64,000 nucleotides of DNA from Sphingomonadaceae bacterium (lineage in GTDB: Bacteria > Pseudomonadota > Alphaproteobacteria > Sphingomonadales > Sphingomonadaceae): positions 310,001 to 374,000 of the forward strand of contig JAPZTW010000002.1 of NCBI GenBank assembly GCA_027533105.1. The letters are read 5' to 3'. The notes below the pieces were generated by a model, which saw only the letters and a program-made list of their open reading frames with translations, was not told where the DNA came from and did not search any database. Position 1 is the first letter of the stretch; every line of letters begins with the position of its first letter. Shown in pieces: positions 47,371 through 56,619 of the stretch. A program made the position numbers and the translations under genes.

Positions 47371-47538
47371 ATGCTGAACCCGTTCAAAGCGGCGGTCCTC
47401 CCGCTGCCCAATCCCGGACAGGCGCTCGCCATGGCGTGGGATCACCCCCGGCTTGAGCAGCTCAACCTCGATACCCTCTCCCAACTGCCTGCCGTGGCGA
47501 TTGTCGCTGTGGCTGGCCAGCAGCAGGTGACCCAATGA
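47371..47538 (+). CDS. Small 55-residue protein coupled to the LuxR-type regulator
   Basis: ATG at 47371 opens 55 codons (MLNPFKAAVLPLPNPGQALA ... VAGQQQVTQ) ending at TGA 47538. GGGAG lies about 11 nt upstream. Its stop overlaps the start of the LuxR-type gene (ATGA at 47535-47538), so translation of the two is coupled. The protein has a moderately hydrophobic C-terminal half and Pro-rich N-terminus. I recognise no family. The coupling and RBS support it as real; a leader role for the regulator is the alternative. Confidence 0.6.
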   Translation: MLNPFKAAVLPLPNPGQALAMAWDHPRLEQLNLDTLSQLPAVAIVAVAGQQQVTQ

Positions 47539-48281
47539 GAGTCTTCGTCGTCGATCGCGATCACCGCCGCCGGGCCGACCTGGCGTTCCGGCTGAGCGGG
47601 CGCGGCATTTACGCAGCTCCGCATGACCCCAGCGATCCCTTCACGGCGCACCGCGGCGAGCTGGCGCTGCTGGCCTGCCACGATCCGGTCGAGGACCGCG
47701 AAGAGGCCCTGGCCTTTCTGCAACGGTTCGGCCCCTCGTCGCTGCTGATCTTCTATTCTGACGAGGTTGTGCTTTCCCATGTCGTGGCAGCAATGCAGCG
47801 CGGCGCGCTGTCCTACTTCCAGTGGCCGTCCGATGCAGACGGACTGGTCGAACTGATCGCCTGGACCGTGACGACCGCCGCGGCTGGCTCTGCCGCTTCG
47901 ACTGGTGCGGGTAGCCTGGCCACCTTCCCGGCCGACGGACCGTCCAACGGCTCCGCCCCCAACGGCCACCAGAACGGCAGCGGGAACGGAACCGACAGCG
48001 GCGGAGCCCATCCCAAGACCATGTTCCTCACCCCCGATCCGGTCCGGCTGGGTCTGGTCACCCGCAAGGCCGATGCCCAGGCCCGCCTTGGCACCCTGTC
48101 GCGCCGCGAGATGGAAGTGCTGCGGCTGGTCGCCACCGGCCATTCCAGCAGCCAGATCGGCGAAATGCTCAACATCAGCCGCCGCACGGTGGAATCGCAC
48201 CGCTCCAGCATCCTCAACAAGACCCAGTCGCAGTCCACCGCCCAGGTGTTGCGCTGGGCGATCGAGGGCGAGGTCATCTGA
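47535..48281 (+). CDS. LuxR-type DNA-binding regulator with degenerate receiver-like domain
   Basis: The 248-residue protein starts MRVFVVDRDHRRRADLAFRL like a response regulator. At the phospho-acceptor place it has ELALLACHDPVED with no Asp after the hydrophobic strand, so phosphorylation by the standard path is unlikely. A glycine/serine/asparagine-rich linker (about residues 115-160) separates it from the C-terminal LuxR HTH (TLSRREMEVLRLVATGHSSSQIGEMLNISRRTVESHRSSIL). It should bind DNA as a dimer. It is coupled to the small upstream gene. A terminator follows at 48310. Confidence 0.88.
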   Translation: MRVFVVDRDHRRRADLAFRLSGRGIYAAPHDPSDPFTAHRGELALLACHDPVEDREEALAFLQRFGPSSLLIFYSDEVVLSHVVAAMQRGALSYFQWPSDADGLVELIAWTVTTAAAGSAASTGAGSLATFPADGPSNGSAPNGHQNGSGNGTDSGGAHPKTMFLTPDPVRLGLVTRKADAQARLGTLSRREMEVLRLVATGHSSSQIGEMLNISRRTVESHRSSILNKTQSQSTAQVLRWAIEGEVI

Positions 48282-48309
48282 CCCTCCGACAACTCGCCCT
48301 TCGCCTTGG

Positions 48310-48340
48310 CCCCCTCCCACCCTGACGGGAGGGGGTCTTT
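48310..48340 (+). terminator. Intrinsic terminator after the LuxR-type gene
   Basis: A perfect 9-bp stem CCCCCTCCC / GGGAGGGGG with an 8-nt loop is followed by TCTTT. A second inverted repeat, CGTTCAG / CTGAACG at 48345-48373, lies just before the lepA stop and may end lepA on the other strand. Confidence 0.7.
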
Positions 48341-48386
48341 GCGTCGTTCAGACCGCTCTCGCAGCGCTGAACGATCGCTTGCTGGA

Positions 48387-50204
<1,818 letters not shown>

Positions 50205-50676
50205 CGAATTCTTCTGAAAATTACCCGGCAAATCGCCCGGCCCGCGCCGCCGTTAGCAGCAAGCAGGCCCCGAGTCACCGGGCCAGTCACCGGTGAAGTA
50301 TAGCGCCGCTTCGCCGGGCCGGGTGGACACTGTGGACACTGTCCAGGGCCAAAAACTCCCCCGCCTCGCAAGGCACCCGCAAAGCCGGGCAAGCTCATGC
50401 AATCGCCGGCGTGGACCACATGGACCACTGTCCTGGTCCAAAAAAGTCCGCCGCGCTGGACCGGAGTCAACTCCGCGCTTGCGCGTCCTGTGCCGGTGCC
50501 CCTTCCCCAATCCAGATGTCTCCATGTGCCAGCATTCACGGCCTCTCGATCCAGACCCGCAACCAGGCTTGGCATCAAGAATTGCAAGCGGCATCGGAGT
50601 AGGAAAACGCACCGCCTCAACCGAAGCGCATCGCGCCTTGCCGGCAAGGGAACCAAGCCGGGTGAGTGATCGGACT
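50205..50676. other. 472-bp intergenic region with duplicated TGGACC-type repeat
   Basis: No gene supported here; open frames inside lack start signals and family resemblance. It holds two related units: 50323-50355 (GTGGACACTGTGGACACTGTCC then CCAAAAA) and 50411-50446 (GTGGACCACATGGACCACTGTCC then GGTCCAAAAA). The second contains the perfect inverted repeat TGGACCA-CTGTCC-TGGTCCA and the first the palindrome TGGACA-C-TGTCCA. Confidence 0.65.
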
Positions 50677-52902
50677 TCAGCCCACGCGGACCGACTTGGT
50701 CTTGATCAGGTCGGCCTGGCCGAACTTGGGGATCGAGAGCCCGCCGCCCGGCTGCTGCATCAGCTGCATCGGATATTGTCCCGGCGGCAGGGCCTGCAGC
50801 GGCATGCCGGCCTGGGCCAGGGTATAGGGCGAAACGCGGTGGCGGGTGCACAGGCCGCCGGCGCCATCGTCGACCAGCGGAATCTCGAATTCCAGCCCCT
50901 GCATCGCGCCCGCGCTGCGCCGCACGACCGCAACGGCCAGCTGGCCTTCGCCGAAATCGACCACGAACTGGGTATCGATCGGCACGTCGATCAGCCCTTC
51001 GACCATGCAGCCCGAGCGAGAGAGGTTGCGCATCATCACTTCGTAGCGGTGATCCTCGTGGATCAGGCCGACCTTGCGCAGCACGGTGCGGCGGTCCGGG
51101 CGGTACTTGCTGGGGCCGTGCGCCTCGATCCGCCATTCGCCGCTGGCCATGGCCTCGGCCACCTCCTGATGGCTCAGCGCGGCGGCATAGATGAAGCCCT
51201 GGATCTGCTTCACGCCCAGGCGGCGCATCGCATCCAGTTCGTCGTGCGCCTCGATCCCTTCGGCCGTGGTCAGCATGCCCAGCGAATTGGCCAAGCCCAC
51301 GATCGAGGCGATGATCGCGGAGTTGCGGTTGGCCGGATCGGTGACGCCGCGGATGAAGGCCTTGTCGATCTTGATCTTGTCGAAGGGCGCGTGCTGCAGA
51401 TAGCTGAGCGAGGAATAGCCGGTGCCGAAATCGTCCAGCGCCAGGCTGACGCCCAGCATCTTGAGCGCGGTGAAGATTTCCTCGGCGGTGGAGCGATCGC
51501 CCATCATGACCGATTCGGTCAGTTCGATTTCCAGCCGTTCGGGCAGCAGGCCGCTGTGCGCCAGCGCCTGCGCCACTGCCGAGGCAAAGCCGGGGTTGGC
51601 GAACTGCGCGGCCGATACGTTGACCGCGATCTTCACCCCGCCCGGCCATTCGGCGGCATCGGTGCAGGCCTGTTTCAGCACCCAATCGCCCAGCGGGCCG
51701 ATCAGGTTGGCTTCCTCGGCAATGGGGATGAAGATCGACGGCGGAATATCGCCCAGTTCGGGATGTTCCCAGCGCGAGAAGGCCTCGAGCGAGACGACCT
51801 TTTCGGTCTTGGCATCAACGATCGGCTGATAGGCGACGCGCATCTGCCCGCTGCCTAGGGCATCGCGCAGATCGTCCTCGATCTGGCGGCGGCGCTCGGC
51901 CTCGCTGTGCAGGTCGCTGGAGTAGAACCGGAACTGGCCGCGCCCGCCGCCCTTGGAGGCATAGAGCGCCAGGTCAGCCGAGCGGACCAGGTCTTCGCTG
52001 GTAATCCCGTCATAAGGCGCGATGGCAATGCCGACCGAAGCCCCGATGACGCAGCGGCTGCCCTCGATCTGGTAGGGCTGCGAGATCATGGTGATGACGG
52101 TCATCGCCAGTTCGCCCAGCCGGCCGCGATCGTCGATGTCGGGCAGGATCACCTGGAATTCATCGCCGCCCAGGCGGCCGATCTCGAAGGTCTTGTCCGC
52201 CAGCACGCGCTTGAGCCGCTGCGCCACCTGCTTGAGCAGCTCGTCCCCGGCCGGGTGGCCAAGGGTATCGTTGACCTGCTTGAAGCGGTCGAGATCGAGC
52301 ATGAAGATCGCGCAGGACCGCTTGGCCGAACGGTAGGCCGTCAGGACCGCGTTGAGCCGCTTGCCCATGCGGTGCCGGTTGGCGAGGCCCGTCAGCGAAT
52401 CGTACTGCGCCAGGCGCGAGGCATCCTTGTGCGACTGGCGCGTGGCCGTCACATCGATCCCGTTGCCGTTGTAGCCGCGGAAGTTGCCCTGGGCATCGTA
52501 TTGCGGCCGGCCGGCAATCGACCACCACAGCTCGACATCCTCGCTGGCGGCCTTGACCGGCAATTCGGAGAAGGTCTTGCGGGCGCTGAGGATCAGCGGC
52601 AGCGTGCGCTCCACCGGATCGTCCTCGTCGCGATCGAGGATGAACAGCGACTGGATCGGCTGGCCGACCAGCGCGCCGGGCGCCACGCCCAGCACCTGGG
52701 CCACGCATTCCGACACATAGGTAAGGCGACCCTCGGCATTGCTGGACCAAAACCAGCCGAGGCCGGAGCGTTCATAGTCCTGGGCCATTTCGAGCAACTG
52801 CTCTTCGGGAGACTTCACCGGCTCGCCCGCGCCATGGTCGTCGCGCCTGCTGCCCAGCAGGTTGCGCAAGACGCCGAAGGAGCTGTTACCCGAAGTGGCC
52901 AT
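50677..52902 (-). CDS. PAS-GGDEF-EAL-PilZ cyclic-di-GMP protein (EAF variant)
   Basis: The 741-residue protein has a PAS-like sensor (residues about 40-160), a GGDEF domain with intact GGDEF at 245-249, an EAL domain, and a C-terminal PilZ domain (about 615-710). The EAL core is EAF (E373-A-F), with NVSAAQF, ELTES, DDFGTGYSSLSYLQ and TAEGIE preserved. No RxxD inhibitory site precedes GGDEF. The PilZ domain has RTVLR and NLSRSG. It can make and/or break c-di-GMP and sense it through its own PilZ domain. It has no membrane segment. A paralogue lies at 56620-59259. Confidence 0.93.
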   Translation of the reverse strand: MATSGNSSFGVLRNLLGSRRDDHGAGEPVKSPEEQLLEMAQDYERSGLGWFWSSNAEGRLTYVSECVAQVLGVAPGALVGQPIQSLFILDRDEDDPVERTLPLILSARKTFSELPVKAASEDVELWWSIAGRPQYDAQGNFRGYNGNGIDVTATRQSHKDASRLAQYDSLTGLANRHRMGKRLNAVLTAYRSAKRSCAIFMLDLDRFKQVNDTLGHPAGDELLKQVAQRLKRVLADKTFEIGRLGGDEFQVILPDIDDRGRLGELAMTVITMISQPYQIEGSRCVIGASVGIAIAPYDGITSEDLVRSADLALYASKGGGRGQFRFYSSDLHSEAERRRQIEDDLRDALGSGQMRVAYQPIVDAKTEKVVSLEAFSRWEHPELGDIPPSIFIPIAEEANLIGPLGDWVLKQACTDAAEWPGGVKIAVNVSAAQFANPGFASAVAQALAHSGLLPERLEIELTESVMMGDRSTAEEIFTALKMLGVSLALDDFGTGYSSLSYLQHAPFDKIKIDKAFIRGVTDPANRNSAIIASIVGLANSLGMLTTAEGIEAHDELDAMRRLGVKQIQGFIYAAALSHQEVAEAMASGEWRIEAHGPSKYRPDRRTVLRKVGLIHEDHRYEVMMRNLSRSGCMVEGLIDVPIDTQFVVDFGEGQLAVAVVRRSAGAMQGLEFEIPLVDDGAGGLCTRHRVSPYTLAQAGMPLQALPPGQYPMQLMQQPGGGLSIPKFGQADLIKTKSVRVG

Positions 52903-53381
52903 GGCGAATACGACAGAACTTCCTAGAACCGCCCGAAGGCTGAGATCGCTTGTTAACCGGGCATGGTTGCAGAAAGGCTAACGACCGGGTTTGCGCGGCC
53001 TTTTTGGGCAAGTGCGTGATTTCACGAAGACGCTATTCCGGCCGGGCTGGCCCCGCAGTCATGAAACAGGCCGAAAAACCGAGGTTTAGGTTACCATGGA
53101 GCAGGCTGGCAGCGCGACCGGCTCGCAACGGCCTTAATCGCTTCCGGCCGTCCAATCGGTAATCATACCCACTTAATGGTCCTTAAAGGCTCTACCCGCT
53201 GCGGACCTGTTGGTGCGCGTGCCCTGGCAAGGCTGATCGCCCCGCCGGCTTACCAACAACCACTTATGCCGGTTACGGCCCTGGTTAAGGGGAAATCCGG
53301 TAAAGGATCACCCGAACGCCAGGCCCCTGCTTCGCATCCGCAAGCGAAGGCATGCCGCGGGCGGCGCGAAGGATGGGAACA
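52903..53381. other. 479-bp intergenic region between c-di-GMP gene and J-domain gene
   Basis: No gene supported. It contains several TTAA-type motifs, including TTAA-TGGTCC-TTAA (53173-53186) and CCGGTTACGG/GGTTAAGG near 53270-53290. The spacing is 6 rather than the CtrA 7, so it is not called as a CtrA site. It must hold the promoters of both divergent genes. Confidence 0.5.
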
Positions 53382-53939
53382 ATGGCCAAAGACCTCCATT
53401 TCGTGGACTACTACGATCTGCTCGGCGTCTCGCCGCAAGCGGACCTGGGCCTGATCAACCTGGCCTATCGCTACCGCGTCAAGGTCGTGCACCCGGACAG
53501 CCAGGAAACCGGCGACGCGGGTCTCTTCGCGCTGGTTGTGCAAGCCTATCAGACACTAAAGAACCCCGAAAAGCGGGCCGAGTATGACCGGCTCTATGCG
53601 TCGCAGGGGCGGCGGACGCAGCCGGGCCTGTCGGACGAGAGCGCCTGTGAAGTTGCCAGCGACGTGGACATCCAGCAGCGCCTGCTCGGCATCCTTTACG
53701 AGAAGCGGCGCGCCGATACCCGCAACCCCTCCATGGGGGACATGCGGCTGCTCGAGCAGCTGCAATGTTCGCAAAGCCACCTCGATTTCCTGATCTGGTA
53801 CCTCAAGGAAAAGGGGCTGATCAGGGTTGTCGAAACGGGCGGCGTGGCGATCACCGTCGATGGCGTTGACCAGATCGTGGGCCAGCACATGCGCAAGATC
53901 GAGCAGCTTCAACTGACCGATCGGCGCGCATACGCCTGA
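53382..53939 (+). CDS. J-domain (DnaJ-like) protein
   Basis: The 185-residue protein has a J domain at its N-terminus (YYDLLGVSPQADLGLINLAYRYRVKVVHPD ... AYQTLKNPEKRAEYDRL) with the HPD motif intact. A helical linker follows, then a winged-helix-like C-terminal part (LIWYLKEKGLIRVVETGGVAITVDGVDQI). It should recruit Hsp70 (DnaK) to a target; the C-terminal half may bind that target. It is flanked by c-di-GMP genes, so a role in assembly of their client machinery is possible (inference). The ATG at 53382 has AAGGA upstream. Confidence 0.85.
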   Translation: MAKDLHFVDYYDLLGVSPQADLGLINLAYRYRVKVVHPDSQETGDAGLFALVVQAYQTLKNPEKRAEYDRLYASQGRRTQPGLSDESACEVASDVDIQQRLLGILYEKRRADTRNPSMGDMRLLEQLQCSQSHLDFLIWYLKEKGLIRVVETGGVAITVDGVDQIVGQHMRKIEQLQLTDRRAYA

Positions 53940-54115
53940 TCCGCAGCCCGGCAAACCCAAGCAACCAAAGCCGGAACCGCCCGGCGGCGAAGGCGGGATC
54001 CGGTTTCGAAAGGCTTCCGCCCGGTTAGGGATGTAAGCGGATCCGCGAATGGGGCAGACGGCCAATCCTTAGTAGACTGCGGCGTAGTCCCGGTGGCGAA
54101 GAGTCAGGATTGCCG

Positions 54116-54463
54116 ATGAGTTACGAACCCGTCAGCCATTTCCAGCCCACGCCCATTCTGCGGTCGCGGCGGCGCCGCACCCTGTTGCGCGTCCAGCTCC
54201 AGGATTCCGCCGATCGGCCGCTGCCGGTGATGATGCAGAACGTATCGGCCAGGGGCATGCGCGGGATCTGCCGCGAAGGGGCCGTCGCCAAGGACGAGAT
54301 AGTCCGCCTGAACCTGCCTGACGGCAGCTTCCTGTGGGGCGTCGTCCGCTGGGTCGAGGGCCGCAGCTTCGGGGTCGAGTTCGACACGGCAGTCGGCAGT
54401 TTCGACAGCGAGCCGGACCGCGGCACATCGCAGACCGCATCGTTGAAGCTGTCGGCACCATGA
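54116..54463 (+). CDS. Single-domain PilZ protein
   Basis: The 115-residue protein is a compact PilZ domain: RRRTLLR (RxxxR type) near the start and QNVSARGMRG (NxSxxG) about residues 50-60, then a beta barrel to DGSFLWGVVRWVEGRSFGVEF. It should bind c-di-GMP and act as an effector. The ATG at 54116 has AGGA 6 nt upstream, better than a TTG two codons before. It sits between two multi-domain c-di-GMP genes. Confidence 0.88.
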   Translation: MSYEPVSHFQPTPILRSRRRRTLLRVQLQDSADRPLPVMMQNVSARGMRGICREGAVAKDEIVRLNLPDGSFLWGVVRWVEGRSFGVEFDTAVGSFDSEPDRGTSQTASLKLSAP

Positions 54464-54521
54464 CCGGCAGCGCAGGCAACGGGGTTTTCAAGGTTCGACA
54501 AGACTGGGTTTGAGACGAGAG

Positions 54522-54833
54522 ATGCGTAGAACCGGCCTGATACTTGTCATGCTCATCGCTGGCTGTTCGAACGGAGGCAAAACATCGCACGCCGATGAGC
54601 GGATCGCCTGCGCCGACTTTTACAATGCATCGCAAAAGCGGGCCGGCTCGGAAGCCAAGGCGGTCGATGCCTGGGTGAAGTCCGGCCGGATCGTGATCGA
54701 GCTCGCCAGCCAGGATGGCGATCAGGTTGTCATCAACCACTGCATCGTCAATCCCGAGACCAAGCAGCTTCGCCTGGCTTCTCCCTATGACATCTCGTGG
54801 GAGCGTCCGGCTCCCCCATCCTCCACCCGTTAA
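54522..54833 (+). CDS. Small lipoprotein
   Basis: The 103-residue protein has a lipobox LIAGC (MRRTGLILVMLIAGCSNGG) so it should be anchored to the outer membrane. The mature part contains three cysteines in total (ERIACADF, NHCIVN) and a short beta region. No family is recognised. It follows the PilZ gene after 58 nt on the same strand and may be cotranscribed. An upstream TTG is a less likely start. Confidence 0.7.
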   Translation: MRRTGLILVMLIAGCSNGGKTSHADERIACADFYNASQKRAGSEAKAVDAWVKSGRIVIELASQDGDQVVINHCIVNPETKQLRLASPYDISWERPAPPSSTR

Positions 54834-54998
54834 GTCCCGCCCAGACTCGAGGCGATCAGCCACAGCCGCTGGTCGCTGGCAGTTTCATCCCCCGGACCCG
54901 GACGCGACTTGGCGCGCCGGGCGTTGGCTCGGCGCGCCATAGGGTCGTTTGACGATCGGGTGGCCAGTAAACCCGGCCCGATTCAGCAGGGCTGGCGC

Positions 54999-55688
54999 TC
55001 AGTCCTCGCCATACCGCGCCCGCAGGGTGATCCGCTCAAGCGCTTCGGTCATGCTCTCGACGTCCTGATCATCCATGATCGTCGAAGGTTCCTGCAGCTG
55101 CGCCTGCGCGCCGCTGACAGCCAGGAAATCAATCCCCGGGCCTTCGCTGTCGTCATCGTCGTGGACGGCCTCCGCGCCGAAGGTGTCGCGCGAGTCCCGG
55201 CGCGCGGCATCGAAATCGATGCGCTCCGACTTGAGCGGCCCACTGCGAAACGCCTGAAAGTCAATCGACGAGGGCATCTGGAAATGGCCTGAAACGCCAG
55301 TCTCAAGCGCGGCCGGCGCAGGTCCGCTCTCCGCTGCCGCCTCGAAAGCAACTGGGGCATCCTGCTCGGGGCTGACGACATCTTCTAGATCCAGCGGCTC
55401 GGCCCCCACCAGCGCGCGCCAGGTTTCACCAAGCTCCGCCAGCTCGCTGCGCGCCGCAGCAGCCTTGTCGCTGTCACGCCGCAGGATCGCCCAATCGAGC
55501 CGCAGGAGGACAATCGAGATACGCTCGGCAATCCGGACCTGCTCCTCGGGCGCCGAGGCTGCGTGCAGTTCGTCAATCGCGGCATAAAGCGGCTTGCGCC
55601 AGTCCAGCGGACGCCCGGCGGCCTCGGCGGCGTCATCGAGCACCTGGCAGATCGCCTCATAGCTCATCAGCGGTTTCGAGTAGTACAT
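54999..55688 (-). CDS. Hypothetical acidic cytoplasmic protein
   Basis: The 229-residue protein has a helical N-terminal half (MYYSKPLMSYEAICQVLDDAAEAAGRPLDWRKPLYAAIDELH) and an acidic disordered C-terminal half (VHDDDDSEGPGIDF). No membrane segment or signal is present. No family is recognised. GGGAG lies 8 nt before the ATG at 55688. It is convergent with the small lipoprotein gene. Confidence 0.7.
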   Translation of the reverse strand: MYYSKPLMSYEAICQVLDDAAEAAGRPLDWRKPLYAAIDELHAASAPEEQVRIAERISIVLLRLDWAILRRDSDKAAAARSELAELGETWRALVGAEPLDLEDVVSPEQDAPVAFEAAAESGPAPAALETGVSGHFQMPSSIDFQAFRSGPLKSERIDFDAARRDSRDTFGAEAVHDDDDSEGPGIDFLAVSGAQAQLQEPSTIMDDQDVESMTEALERITLRARYGED

Positions 55689-55965
55689 GTCTCGGCTCCC
55701 ATGATCTTCTGAAAGCTGGTCTATGAAATCATGATTGAATTCATTATAACCACGGTATAAGCAAATTCACTTCCTTCGATTTGATATGCATCTGCTCGCA
55801 TGGGTAAAATATCTCAGTCTTGCCTCTTTAATAGAAGCAAGATAAAGACTGATTAGTTTCAATAGTTCTATTTCGGATGTTTTTGCGTGCTGACGCTATT
55901 GAATTTTCAATTTCCGGACCTGACGGGTAACATATTTATAAACCGGCTTGCGACCCGTCAGACCA
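55689..55965. other. 277-bp AT-rich intergenic region
   Basis: No gene supported. It is far richer in A/T than the flanks (for example near 55740-55930). It contains CATGATTGAATTCATTATAAC and many TTAA/AATT runs. It is a strong candidate for promoters of the divergent-side gene, or for foreign DNA. Confidence 0.5.
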
Positions 55966-56355
55966 TCATGGCATGACATACCTTCCGGTGAAGACGCCGC
56001 GCCAATCAACAGTCCAGTAGGCAACGATCGCATAGTGGCAGGCGACCTTGAAAATCGGTGTCAGCATGAACACCACGATCAGGGCGATCGTGCCGTGCGC
56101 GTACTGCCGGTACTTCTTCTTGATCTCGATATCCCGCGTGTAATCGTGGCCGATCATGTAAATCATGAACCCGCTGAACGATAACCAATAGATCAATTCG
56201 GTCATCGGATCGCCGAGGAAACGCACGCTTGGCCGCAGGATCCAGAAATCGTCCTTGCCGAAGCCGAAGTACCAATCGAGCGCATTGCCCAGCTTCCCGA
56301 TCAGATCGATCAGGAGCGGGATGGCGTTCTCGTCAAGGCGAAGCGGCTGGCTCAT
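55966..56355 (-). CDS. Small membrane protein of unknown function
   Basis: The 129-residue protein has two hydrophobic segments (LIYWLSFSGFMIYMIGHDYTR; GTIALIVVFMLTPIFKVACHYAIVAY). It starts at ATG 56355 (MSQPLRLDENAIPLLIDLIGKLGNALDWY); a TTG upstream is poor. No family is recognised. It follows the GGDEF-EAL-PilZ gene at 56620 on the same strand, with a 264-bp gap. Confidence 0.65.
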   Translation of the reverse strand: MSQPLRLDENAIPLLIDLIGKLGNALDWYFGFGKDDFWILRPSVRFLGDPMTELIYWLSFSGFMIYMIGHDYTRDIEIKKKYRQYAHGTIALIVVFMLTPIFKVACHYAIVAYWTVDWRGVFTGRYVMP

Positions 56356-56619
56356 TGCGGATGGTCTGGTCTCGTGCGGTGAATGCAAGGCTCACTTGAG
56401 GGTTTGACCCTAAGGCACGAGGCTGAAGGTTTCAGTTTGGGGTGCATAGGTGAATGCGCATACAGATCGAATGCCGCCTCCCGACCGGACGGCGCGCGCG
56501 GGTGCAGCTTGCCGGGACAAGCGTTGCGCGGTGCGCGCACAGCCGAACCGGCGCCCGCGCCGACGGCACGTCACCCGGCGAATTGCGCTTACGGTTTTTC
56601 CCGGCTTCGCGGGGCGCGG

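Noticed and set aside
50293..51858. Open frame of 521 codons on the plus strand over the c-di-GMP gene
   Set aside because: It is antisense to the EAL/PilZ part of a clear gene and reads as shadow composition.
53173..53186. CtrA-type box TTAA-N6-TTAA
   Set aside because: The spacing is 6 instead of the 7 of the CtrA consensus; short AT motifs also occur by chance in intergenic DNA.
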